Positions 16,701 to 25,797 of a stretch of DNA of 27,386 bases are shown in pieces. The notes under the pieces are model-generated. The model was given only the letters and a program-made list of their open reading frames with translations, did no database searches and was not told where the DNA came from. Within the stretch, counting starts at the first letter, position 1. Each line of letters begins with the position of its first letter. Both the position numbers and the translations under genes were made by a program. The DNA comes from a virus: positions 1 through 27,386 of IMG/VR virus record IMGVR_UViG_3300032242_001223; one strand, 5' to 3'.

Positions 16701-19700
16701 CCTTATGAAATAAGAACATCTTGGGTAATTGGCGATCAAGGGCCTGCTGAAGCTGCTTGGCGTCGTAGCAGCTATTGGCCGTTTGTTGTACAAAAACTAT
16801 TGGCATTGACTCAACCTGCAACATACGCATCATTAGCATATGACCCTGCTAACATTACTAAAAATATTGCAGGACAATGGACATATGGGAAGAATCATAG
16901 CTTCTTGTCCTTGTACAATATCTCAATCCATGGAGAAAATGGATTGCCAACTAGCGGGTATAGTGTGTTTGTAAGTGAAGTTGGACAACAGCGTAGTTTG
17001 AATTATATCACCTCACTTCGTGAAGAACTAACTTACTTAAATTTAAACTTATTCCATAAGGTTGGTGGATTTGTCAATCAAAATACATTACAAGTTATTA
17101 TTGATGCATATGATCCAAATAGTAAAGACCCTGGGTCGATCCTACCTAACGAAAACTATTCAGTAATATTGAATGTCAGTAACCCAGTAGAAAGCATTGG
17201 CATTTCTGGTTTTGTTATTCAGAAAGTAAATGGTGAATTTGTAGTTAGGGGATATGATCGTAAAAATCCTTACTTTAATTATTATAAGTCTATAAGGAAT
17301 ATGTCAACTCCGTCAATTACTTTAGGCGGTGTTGAAGAATCATATCTTGTGTGGTCGGCAAGTGGTACAGCTGGTAATACTGGACTTGGCTCATTTGATA
17401 CTACTACAGCAAGGGCTGCAACTGCTGGAACATTCTACCAAAAAGGTCAGATTGTTTTATACGGAACTAGTTTTTATCGTGTTACAGTAAGTCATCAGTC
17501 TGGTGCTGCTTTTGATGCTACATTATTCCAATTGTTGCCATCCTTGCCATCAGTTGGCGGAGTGACTGTACAAATTGCAAGTTCTTTTGATAAAAAAGTA
17601 TACCAAGTTGCATATGGTACAACATTTAATTCTATTCAAGAAGTATACGATTTAATTATTGGGTACGGTGAATGGCTAACGACCAAAGGATTCTCGTTTA
17701 ATGAATACAGTTCAGAATTAAATGCTGTAATTGATTGGAATTTGTCAGCAAAAGAATTTTTATATTGGACTACGCAAAACTGGGACGAAAACAGTATTAT
17801 TGCCCTAAGTCCATTCTCGGATAAGATAACATACAAACATCCATATGCTGTAGTTGATAATGTATTTGATAATTTTTATGATTATAGCATAGGGAGAGCA
17901 GATGGTACTCCGTTCCCACAAAAGAATTTATTCATAAGTCGTCAAGACGGTGTGTTTACAATTGATGTTGTTAATTCTGCTGATGGAATTTATTTTGCTA
18001 GATTGTATTCTGTGCAAAAAGAACACGCATTAGTTTTTGATAACACTACTATATTTGGTGATATCATATATGACATAGAAACTGGCGAACGCCAGATGCG
18101 TATGAAATTATCTGGATTCCGTACAGCAAACTGGAATGGTGATTACTTTAGTCCTGGATTTATCTATGATACTGCACAGGTATCTAACTGGAAAGCATAC
18201 ACTGCATACACAGCTAGCTCTGTTGTAAAATTTAACGGAAATTACTATTGTGCTATCCATAATATCGATAGTGCTGATGCATTTGATCCTACCAAATGGA
18301 GACTATTGCCTCTTGGTAAACCAACTTCTGGACTATTGCCAAACTTTGATTATAAAATTACACAGTTTGGCGATTTCTACAGTTTAGACATTGACAACTT
18401 TGATGCTGGCCAAGAAGTAATGGCTCAGCATTTAACTGGCTATACTCCTAGATCCTACCTAAATAATATCTTTACAGATCCTATTGCTCAATATAAATTC
18501 TATCAAGGATATATTAGAGAAAAGGGAACCAGTAATGCTATTTCTAAATTAGCTAAGGCTAGTTTACAAACCATTCAAGGACAAGTTGAATTCAAAGAAG
18601 AGTGGGCATTTAGAATTGGTCAATACGGATCATTCACTACCTATGATGAAATTGAATTCCCGTTAATTGAAGGTAATGTAAAAAGTAATCCACATATTAT
18701 TAATTTTGTAAATGCTGTTAATGATGTAGCAAATAATGCAATTACATATGTTACACCATCACAACTTACTATAGGAACAGGCAAACTACCTAAATTTGTC
18801 ACTAACACAACCACTAATGCATTTAAACTATTGCACTCTGGTTATGTTAGACTTGATGATGTACAAGCCACTGCCTATAATGAAAATAGTATTTTAGATA
18901 TTGCTAACATTAATGCTTTACAAGATGGAGATACTATCTGGTTAGGCTTTAAGGAAAACGGCGAGTGGGATGTCTATAGATATTCTGGACAAATTGCTGC
19001 CATTACCGGAGTCTATGTAAGTGATCCATTTAATCAAATTACATTTACTACTAACAACCCTCATGGATCTGTAGTTGGCGATATTATTTCTGTTGTAAAT
19101 TTTAATTCTCAAGTAGATGGAATTTATCGAGTACAGGATGTTCCTTCCCCTACAGAAATTTCTGTAGCAAGTACATTGGCTACAATTACAAATGATCCGT
19201 TAGTTTCTTTAGGATTGTTCTTCAAATTTGTATCTGCAAGATTTAATGACTTTGATACCCTTCCTGCAGACCAAATTTTATACCACTATCCCACACATAC
19301 TTTATTGTGGGCAGATTCTAGAAACGGTACTGATAATAATGGGTGGGCAGTATATAGAAAAGTTATTAATCACGACACCAAATCAATAAACAGTTATAGT
19401 TCTCCGAATGCTCAAAGATTTGGAACTAGTATTAGTAAGAGACGCGGTAACAATGTCTTAGTTGTTGGTGCAACTGATTATTATAAAGGACCGTTGTCGG
19501 GTGCAATTGACCTGTATAAAATTAATAACAATGTTGTAGAATCACAATTAAGTTATTACATGACAACCGGCACATCAGCCACTGAACTTGGTCACTGTGT
19601 AGTATATGATGATATTGAATTTTCAAATACCACATACGGTTTAATATTTGCAGGTGCTCCAGGATATATGGGATCAAGTGGAACTGTAAAAATCAGTAGC

Positions 19701-22700
19701 ATTGATGTTTTGATTTTTGATGAGCAGCCACAAAAATTTATTGATAATCCAGATCCAGCAGTATGTAGTAGATTTGGTTCTAGTATTTTTGTTGAAAGAA
19801 ATGTAACTACTAAAACTGTAATAATTGGTGCACCTGGTACAATTGCTAACAATCAACCTACTCGTGGTAGAGTTTTTGAATATACAGTGACCAGTAATCT
19901 AAATAGTGTTACCGTTGAATACATTCAAGAAATTAATCCTAACTATTTGATATTTGGTGGATATGCAACCGAGTGGGGATACTCTATTGCGGGTGCTGAA
20001 GATGCATCAACAATTGCAATCAGTGCTCCGGGCTTTAGTGAAAATACTGGATGTGTATTTGTTTATAAAGATCGTAATTTTAATGATTCAATAATACTAT
20101 CATTATCTAGTGATTTTGCGAGACACGGTCGATTCGGTCAAGCAATGGCCATAACTCCTGATGGAAAATATTTGGCAATTGGTGCACCTGCATTGTCAAA
20201 CACTGATTTGAGTATTGGTGCTGTTTTTGTCTATAAGTCGTCTGGAACAGAATATGTACTTGATCAAATTATAACTAATCCAGTAACTGGTTCAGGCATG
20301 TTATTTGGTGAAGCTCTTGATTTTAATGAGGATGGTACTGTTTTAGTAATCACAGCCCTTGGTACAAACTCAACAGTTAGAACTACTTTTGATAACGACA
20401 AAGCTACATTTGACCAAAATACAACTCACTTTATTGAGGTTGTAAAGAATTCTGGTTCAGCGTATCTGTACAGTAGACATAATAAACGATTTGTATATTC
20501 AGAAGAATTAAAAGATAACACAGAAGCAAGATTTAGTAATACTGACTACGGCAAGAGTGTGGTAGTTGATAACGATATAATTTTTGTAGGAGCCCCTGCA
20601 TTTAGTGATACACCAGTAGGTGCAGTATTCCAGTTTGATAGAATTAATTCTGCAATTAAAGGTTGGGAAACTTACCGAGCTCAAGATTCATTAGTGGACA
20701 TAGATTTAATTAATCGTGTTGGATTAATTGATACCTATACAGATTCTGTTGTAAACTATTATGACCTAATTGATCCATTAAAGGGTAAAATTGCTGGTAT
20801 TGCAGAACAAGAACTAAGCTATAAATCAGCAAGCGATCCTGCAGTTTACAGTATTGGCTTGGCCAGTGTTAATGTTGATACTAATACCAATTGGCTTGAT
20901 GAGCATGTGGGCGAATTGTGGTGGGATTTGAGTAGTGCCAAGTATGTATGGTATGAACAAAGTGACCTAGCATATCGTAAAAATAATTGGGGTAAATTAT
21001 TTCCAGGTGCAACAATTGATGTTTATGAATGGATTGGATCTAGCCTATTACCTAGCGAATGGAGTGCCCAAGCTGATACAACAGCAGGTATTGCCAAGGG
21101 AATAAGTGGACAACCTAAATTTGTTGATAACAGTATTGTCAGTGTAAAACAAGTTTATGATACTATTACAGATAGTTTTAGTAATGTTTACTTCTACTGG
21201 GTCAAGAACAAAGTTACTGTTCCTGATGTTGCAAATAGAAGAATTAGTAGTTACAGTGTATCGAATATCATTGCTAATCCTACAAGTGCTGGCCTACAAT
21301 ATGTATCTGTTATATCGTCAGATGCATTGTTCCTTGCCAACTTGGGAGCCGAACCAGTAGGTGATCGTATTAGTTTGAATATCAGTTTAGACAAGACAAA
21401 AAATACTGTACCTAAACATACTGAGTGGGCATTAGTACAAGAAGGAAATCCTGAAAGTACCTTGCCAAAATTAATTGAGAAAAAGTTAGTTGATAGTTTA
21501 GTTGGACATGATGTATTGGGTAATAATGTTCCTGATCCAGCATTAACTTCTAGAACTCGATACGGTATTAATATTCGTCCACAGCAGACTCTATTTGTTA
21601 ATAGATTGGAAGCATTACATAATATTGTTGAATTTGCTAACTCTGTATTAATCAAAGAGCAAATAACAGATATTTGCAGTTTTACTAATCTTAACAAACA
21701 AGAAGCCGCACCAACAGAATATATCACAGTTGAAGATAATAGCGAACTATCTTTAATTGACACAGGTTCTACATCAACAGTAACAGTATTATCTGATATT
21801 ACATTTAATGGTGGATGGACTGTATATGAATTTGTTAATAACGAATGGGTTAGATATCGTACACAGGCATATAATACACCATTATATTGGGATTATGTAG
21901 ATTGGCAAAGCCCTTCTTATAATATGCATCGTGATTATTCTTACACAGTTGCTGATACATATCAATTGGCCAGTCTTCAATTGACTCCAGGACAATATGT
22001 TAAAGTATTAAATCACGGTAATGGAAATTATATTATTGTAGAAAAAGTTGATCCAAATGTTGTTGGAAATTTTGGTAATGACTTTAATATTGTCTACAAT
22101 GAAAAAGGTACAATTCAAATATCCAATAGCTTGTGGGATCCTTCTTTTGGATGGGATCAAACATACGGTTATTCTCAAACATTGTTTGACCAAACACCCA
22201 ATATTGAAATTGAATATATCTTATCTGCATTAAAGAATGATATTTTTATAAACAATCTAGCAGTTAACTGGAATTTACTATTCTTTAAAGCAATTAAGTA
22301 TGCTTTTACTGAACAGAAATTCTTAGATTGGGCCTTTAAAACTTCATTTATTAGTGTCACTAATTATGCAGGAAACTTAGGACAACCACCTGTTTATAAA
22401 CTACAGGATAGTGCATACTATCAAAGTTATATTGAAGAAGTTAAACCGTACCATACTCAGATTAGAGTTTTTAATACTAACTTTGAATCTACGGAAACTA
22501 GCCATACTTCAATATCAGATTTTGATTTCCCAGCATATTTTAATACATCAACTGGAAAATTTACTGCGGCTACAGTATCTGCCAGTAGTATTATAATTCC
22601 TCCAGTTAGATCAATTACATCTAGAATAAAATATGATAGAATTACTGCATTAGATCAAATTGGTGATTTACCAGTTACTGATACATTTTATGGAGATGGT

Positions 22701-25700
22701 GTAAACACCACATTTATATTAAGTTGGTTACCACAAATTTCTAACAATAGTATCACTGTAAGAGTTGCTAATGAATATATTCCTTCAATGGGATATGATA
22801 TCAGTTTCTATTCAGCATCACATAATGACTATTCTAAGAAGTATGCAGCTATTATATTGACAAATGTAATCCCTCAAGCAAATGATGTTATTATAATATC
22901 ATACAAAAAGAGTGTTGAATTGATGTCGGCTTCTGAGCGTATTATAAATTATTATACGCCTGGTCCAGGAATGCCTGGTCCAGATTTAAGCCAAGTAATG
23001 AGTGGTATAGTATATCCTGGAGCATTAGTTGGCGGACAATATGAAGGATTGGGATTTGCTAATGCATATGCTGGCGGGGTACCATCCACTTATATTAATG
23101 ATACATCAAGCTATGCAACTTTTGTACACGGTCAAAATATTGGTGCAACTGGAACAAATGCTGTTGTTATTGACGGTGAATCAAGTTTCTTAACTCCTAC
23201 TTCTGGATATGGTCCTGAAGAGTTAATTCCGGGTACAGTAGTTGATTCATTAGGTATTAGTGTATACACTAAATCTGCAATTGGGGCACCAATTATTCAA
23301 ACACAAGTTGTTGGTGTACAGTCAGGTACAGCATTTGTTCATGCATTGACTGATATGCCAACTACTAAAGATAGTATAACTGTTGTATTTGATAATATAG
23401 AGTATTCATATATTCCTTCTGTTAATTTTACAACTAGTACACAATTTACCATCGACTGGGTCCACACTAATTTAATATTGCCACCGCAACCATATTCTGG
23501 ATTACTTGCTTATACTGTAGTTGGTGTTGGAAGTAACTCTACATCTACATTAGGAATTATTGATAAACAATCTGTCCAATCTAATTATTCTCCAGAAACA
23601 TATGTATTGAGTGTGGCGGGTGCAACTACTATAAAAGGTGCATATGTAACAATTGACGGGTCACCGATAACATCTACTCCTAGTAGCATTGACCCTTGGT
23701 TTGAATTAAATGTTGTTTATGGAAGCCCCGGGTCTGCTTATGTTCGCAATTTATCAACTGGCACTAATTCACTAGTGCAAGCATGGTTCTTTGATACACC
23801 AACAGACAGTGCAAACTTCAATAAGATATTATCTCAGACAGTTTCTGTGCCTAGTCCAGTTACTACAATTCCATTGACTTATCCACCATTTGGTGCAGGT
23901 CCAGTAAGTGCTCAAACTATTGTAGAAATGACTGACAGGTTTGCTGTCACTAGAAGATTGTTACCGCCTGATATGACATATCATACTGTTACTGACAGCG
24001 GCGACATAACTTATAATATTAGAGTTGCTTCTACTACTTCCGTTACATTAAGTTCAAGTAATGTTATTGTTTACAAGAATAATGTTGCGCTTGATCCAGC
24101 TGCAATTATTATAAATTCGCCAAGCCGTACTGTTACAATTGATACTGGTTTGGTTACATTAGTTGCAGGTGATTTAATTTCTATTGAAACATTTAATCCT
24201 TCAATAATTGATGGAGTACTATCTCCACCAGCAGGCACTTATACATACGATTATAGAATACTCGGATCGAATTTAATATTATCACCTAAAATAATACCTT
24301 TCTTAGAAAATGCATCTTTAAAGATTACTACATATTCTAATCAAGATAGTATGCAGATTGAGACAACTAGATTTGTCGGTAATCCAAGACGAGTATTTAA
24401 ATTAGATCGAGTTGTTGTAAACAGTAATTATGTATGGGTACAAATTGAAAGACCATCTGGCGACCTTGCTTTAATAAACGGTATTGATTATACAGTGTTA
24501 GCAGATCGTTTGACAATTATGATCAATGACAAATTTGCGTTAACCACTGATGATAATGTTGTTATTATGAGTTTCAGTAGCCAAACAATTGCAAATACAA
24601 TTATTGGTTATAAAATATTCAACGACATATTGGGTAAAACTTCGTTCACTAGAATAAGTGATCGTAATACAACATATTTGACTCAACCGTTAGCTGCTGC
24701 TGATACTGAAATACATGTTGCCGATGCAACAGTACTATCAACTCCAATTGTATCTGAAAATCGTCCTGGGGTGATTGTAATTGCATCTGAACGCATTGAA
24801 TTCTTTAATATCAACGGAAATGTGTTGACTCAAGTATTGCGTGGTACTGGCGGAACAAGTCCTATTGGTACAGTAGGTGTTGGTGTTGAAGTAATTGATC
24901 AAGGTTTTGATCAAATATTACCACACACTATTTTCACTCCCTATACTGAAACAGTATTGGTTCAGAATACATTTACCAATACATTGACTAATATGTATAC
25001 TATTAGTACTGTCACTCAGCAATTAATTACATATCCAAACACTTCTACATTGGTACAATATGACGGTATTAATTTAGGATTTACACAAAAGCCTGTTCCT
25101 TATGATACCTATTATAACAATCATTTACCAACAGTAAATGCAATTGACATGGTTGCAGTATATTACGGCGGCCGTCCATTAAGTAAATTTGGCACTTATC
25201 GTCATGATACAAGTGTGGCATATGATAGCATTTCTACTTCTTCAATTGTGGGTACTGTATCTACAGTAAAAGAGCTAACAACTGCAACATATTTCCCAGG
25301 ACAAGCATATCTTGTTACATCAACTAATCAAGTATGGGTCTGTACAGAAAACCAATTTGTTGATCCAGATATTCCGTATTTTGTTGATTCTGGATTAAGA
25401 TATGTTCCGCCAGAATTTAGTATTATAACTGCAACACAGACCGTAGTATTAAATCCTGATGTTGTTTCTATAGGTGAAAATATAATGTTAACCTTTGTTA
25501 AGAAACAGTTTGCAATAGACACAAGCAACAGTTGGAATGATATTAACCCTAATAATAGTGAATTATCTGAATCTTTATTATATAGCACAAGTACAGTGGC
25601 AACTTTCTTAAAGAATTCTCCAGCTACTTTACCTCAGCAACGATATTATGGAAACGATCCTATAGCATCAAATGGTGGTGGAACTATATTTGTTGATCAC

Positions 25701-25727
25701 AATGGGTCACCAATTCAAGGATATTAA
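13746..25727 (+). CDS. Giant baseplate/tail structural protein, 3993 residues, in the gp7 position
   Basis: One uninterrupted frame covering 44% of the window, roughly 440 kDa. It probably forms the outer wedge and arms of the baseplate. The gp7 role is inferred from order alone (6, then this gene, then a small protein and a fibre), and T4 gp7 has only 1032 residues. The N-terminus (1-150: SVSLLPVYLQTGKNSKFL, then DIDWD-like and NYYWMPFG segments) resembles the start of very large cyanophage structural proteins. Visible modules: two short Trp/Tyr-rich segments (about 1226-1275 and 1479-1522) like carbohydrate-binding module 5/12; seven FG-GAP repeats (1886-2298); a WWDLSSAKYVWYEQ block just after them; an EEVKPYHTQIRVF block near 2898; and ASERIEFFNINGNVL near 3680. 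No protease or enzyme motif was seen. ATG 13746 has only a weak purine stretch and probably depends on coupling with gp6. Confidence 0.92.
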   Translation: MTTSTIQSVSLLPVYLQTGKNSKFLSSTVDQLIQPAQLERLNAYIGSTSTPTYSPSDVYVIESDPLRQSRQLDPALVIKDIESNIQDVIALDDIANEITLKGGFSNDFDRLFASDVYSYDPYIDWDKITNFQNYYWMPFGASVIEIDSDYLNIDAEVVGKPSYTTDEGVTLLNGMLLRFNGLHVSDKYQYKEFFVEGTGTSITLVPYDELVTPELAVNTSYALYDDGLFDQNNLDNNQTSPTIPEYVTINRASRDRNPWSRYNRWVHLDVLNASAKANNVTLDSIAISSKRAVRPIIEFKANLTLFNFGKIAIEPIDLIDNVTTDAFLTIERAPILNGATTSTITVDGINLEYGQKIVFAADNDSLVRNTIFQVNIVTIKGVDTLTLLPYAPHDPSVDQTFVVTKGNKYVGTSWRYNGSKWVFAQQKTTLNQAPLFDLFDENGISYSNTDYYSNDFAGNKIFGYEIGTGTKDAVLGFPLSYLQINTVGSYLFKNYFAIGSINLSNPNLTITVIPTSDTYFEYIPNDVPEYKNIWSNSIHYPLTINSHGYYNSPLGLTNNPLNQNISKFSLSDLTDHNKTKSRLITNANPISFALMFIGKKEHNVIDAISKVADQYNQFKLSLITRLSNVTSPTNPADALDSILADINANQSVLSSYYLSDMIGYGSDFVSKTYEVSGPQNTVYPLSNDFDLTSITLQSVLLYLNGVQLVHNIDYKFDKVSSSVIILTSLAANDLLTIREYFNTSGSYVPPTPSKLGLYPAHAPLKYLDETYVTPKNVIQGHDGSITVAFDDYRDDIILEFEKRVYNNIKVQYRPELIDVNSIVPGAFRTSKYSIDEITSILGPEFITWAGQYNIDYINNPTFDPLNYKTWNYKNSYNASLGISFNGSWRSVFEYFYDTDRPATHPWEMLGFDVQPDWWTDIYGPAPYTSGNSIMWSDIEAGRIAVTPTGPTINPFYARPGLSAILPVDEFGNTVPVPDRLAGTPDPYEIRTSWVIGDQGPAEAAWRRSSYWPFVVQKLLALTQPATYASLAYDPANITKNIAGQWTYGKNHSFLSLYNISIHGENGLPTSGYSVFVSEVGQQRSLNYITSLREELTYLNLNLFHKVGGFVNQNTLQVIIDAYDPNSKDPGSILPNENYSVILNVSNPVESIGISGFVIQKVNGEFVVRGYDRKNPYFNYYKSIRNMSTPSITLGGVEESYLVWSASGTAGNTGLGSFDTTTARAATAGTFYQKGQIVLYGTSFYRVTVSHQSGAAFDATLFQLLPSLPSVGGVTVQIASSFDKKVYQVAYGTTFNSIQEVYDLIIGYGEWLTTKGFSFNEYSSELNAVIDWNLSAKEFLYWTTQNWDENSIIALSPFSDKITYKHPYAVVDNVFDNFYDYSIGRADGTPFPQKNLFISRQDGVFTIDVVNSADGIYFARLYSVQKEHALVFDNTTIFGDIIYDIETGERQMRMKLSGFRTANWNGDYFSPGFIYDTAQVSNWKAYTAYTASSVVKFNGNYYCAIHNIDSADAFDPTKWRLLPLGKPTSGLLPNFDYKITQFGDFYSLDIDNFDAGQEVMAQHLTGYTPRSYLNNIFTDPIAQYKFYQGYIREKGTSNAISKLAKASLQTIQGQVEFKEEWAFRIGQYGSFTTYDEIEFPLIEGNVKSNPHIINFVNAVNDVANNAITYVTPSQLTIGTGKLPKFVTNTTTNAFKLLHSGYVRLDDVQATAYNENSILDIANINALQDGDTIWLGFKENGEWDVYRYSGQIAAITGVYVSDPFNQITFTTNNPHGSVVGDIISVVNFNSQVDGIYRVQDVPSPTEISVASTLATITNDPLVSLGLFFKFVSARFNDFDTLPADQILYHYPTHTLLWADSRNGTDNNGWAVYRKVINHDTKSINSYSSPNAQRFGTSISKRRGNNVLVVGATDYYKGPLSGAIDLYKINNNVVESQLSYYMTTGTSATELGHCVVYDDIEFSNTTYGLIFAGAPGYMGSSGTVKISSIDVLIFDEQPQKFIDNPDPAVCSRFGSSIFVERNVTTKTVIIGAPGTIANNQPTRGRVFEYTVTSNLNSVTVEYIQEINPNYLIFGGYATEWGYSIAGAEDASTIAISAPGFSENTGCVFVYKDRNFNDSIILSLSSDFARHGRFGQAMAITPDGKYLAIGAPALSNTDLSIGAVFVYKSSGTEYVLDQIITNPVTGSGMLFGEALDFNEDGTVLVITALGTNSTVRTTFDNDKATFDQNTTHFIEVVKNSGSAYLYSRHNKRFVYSEELKDNTEARFSNTDYGKSVVVDNDIIFVGAPAFSDTPVGAVFQFDRINSAIKGWETYRAQDSLVDIDLINRVGLIDTYTDSVVNYYDLIDPLKGKIAGIAEQELSYKSASDPAVYSIGLASVNVDTNTNWLDEHVGELWWDLSSAKYVWYEQSDLAYRKNNWGKLFPGATIDVYEWIGSSLLPSEWSAQADTTAGIAKGISGQPKFVDNSIVSVKQVYDTITDSFSNVYFYWVKNKVTVPDVANRRISSYSVSNIIANPTSAGLQYVSVISSDALFLANLGAEPVGDRISLNISLDKTKNTVPKHTEWALVQEGNPESTLPKLIEKKLVDSLVGHDVLGNNVPDPALTSRTRYGINIRPQQTLFVNRLEALHNIVEFANSVLIKEQITDICSFTNLNKQEAAPTEYITVEDNSELSLIDTGSTSTVTVLSDITFNGGWTVYEFVNNEWVRYRTQAYNTPLYWDYVDWQSPSYNMHRDYSYTVADTYQLASLQLTPGQYVKVLNHGNGNYIIVEKVDPNVVGNFGNDFNIVYNEKGTIQISNSLWDPSFGWDQTYGYSQTLFDQTPNIEIEYILSALKNDIFINNLAVNWNLLFFKAIKYAFTEQKFLDWAFKTSFISVTNYAGNLGQPPVYKLQDSAYYQSYIEEVKPYHTQIRVFNTNFESTETSHTSISDFDFPAYFNTSTGKFTAATVSASSIIIPPVRSITSRIKYDRITALDQIGDLPVTDTFYGDGVNTTFILSWLPQISNNSITVRVANEYIPSMGYDISFYSASHNDYSKKYAAIILTNVIPQANDVIIISYKKSVELMSASERIINYYTPGPGMPGPDLSQVMSGIVYPGALVGGQYEGLGFANAYAGGVPSTYINDTSSYATFVHGQNIGATGTNAVVIDGESSFLTPTSGYGPEELIPGTVVDSLGISVYTKSAIGAPIIQTQVVGVQSGTAFVHALTDMPTTKDSITVVFDNIEYSYIPSVNFTTSTQFTIDWVHTNLILPPQPYSGLLAYTVVGVGSNSTSTLGIIDKQSVQSNYSPETYVLSVAGATTIKGAYVTIDGSPITSTPSSIDPWFELNVVYGSPGSAYVRNLSTGTNSLVQAWFFDTPTDSANFNKILSQTVSVPSPVTTIPLTYPPFGAGPVSAQTIVEMTDRFAVTRRLLPPDMTYHTVTDSGDITYNIRVASTTSVTLSSSNVIVYKNNVALDPAAIIINSPSRTVTIDTGLVTLVAGDLISIETFNPSIIDGVLSPPAGTYTYDYRILGSNLILSPKIIPFLENASLKITTYSNQDSMQIETTRFVGNPRRVFKLDRVVVNSNYVWVQIERPSGDLALINGIDYTVLADRLTIMINDKFALTTDDNVVIMSFSSQTIANTIIGYKIFNDILGKTSFTRISDRNTTYLTQPLAAADTEIHVADATVLSTPIVSENRPGVIVIASERIEFFNINGNVLTQVLRGTGGTSPIGTVGVGVEVIDQGFDQILPHTIFTPYTETVLVQNTFTNTLTNMYTISTVTQQLITYPNTSTLVQYDGINLGFTQKPVPYDTYYNNHLPTVNAIDMVAVYYGGRPLSKFGTYRHDTSVAYDSISTSSIVGTVSTVKELTTATYFPGQAYLVTSTNQVWVCTENQFVDPDIPYFVDSGLRYVPPEFSIITATQTVVLNPDVVSIGENIMLTFVKKQFAIDTSNSWNDINPNNSELSESLLYSTSTVATFLKNSPATLPQQRYYGNDPIASNGGGTIFVDHNGSPIQGY
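19401..20640 (+). repeat. Seven FG-GAP-type repeats forming a predicted beta-propeller inside the giant protein
   Basis: Repeats begin at about residues 1886, 1941, 2006, 2073, 2126, 2182 and 2265. Each has an FG or YG turn, a polar loop, a strand ending in GAP or a variant (VVGATD, FAGAPG, IIGAPG, AISAPG, AIGAPA, VITALG, FVGAPA), and a G-x-V-x-x-Y/F close (for example GAVFVYKS). Seven units is the number needed for a complete integrin-alpha-like propeller. The calcium-loop DxDxDG motif is degenerate (TPDGK, NEDGT). Confidence 0.8.
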
Positions 25728-25741
25728 TAAAGGAATATAGA

Positions 25742-25754
25742 CAAACGATGTTTG
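25742..25754 (+). other. Small stem-loop after the giant gene
   Basis: CAAAC, a GAT loop, then GTTTG: a five-base-pair hairpin in the 70-base gap. There is no following T tract, so it is a weak terminator or processing candidate at best and may be chance. Confidence 0.2.
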
Positions 25755-25769
25755 CCCATAATAAACAGC

Positions 25770-25777
25770 ATAAATAC
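25770..25777 (+). promoter_or_regulatory. T4-type late promoter for the 221-residue structural protein and fibre gene
   Basis: ATAAATAC with flank CGTGATAG, 28 bases before ATG 25798, in the only sizeable gap on the right arm. The spacing to the start codon equals that of the site at 3190, and the sequence closely matches the site at 10523. Confidence 0.62.
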
Positions 25778-25797
25778 CGTGATAGAAAGAATCTAAA

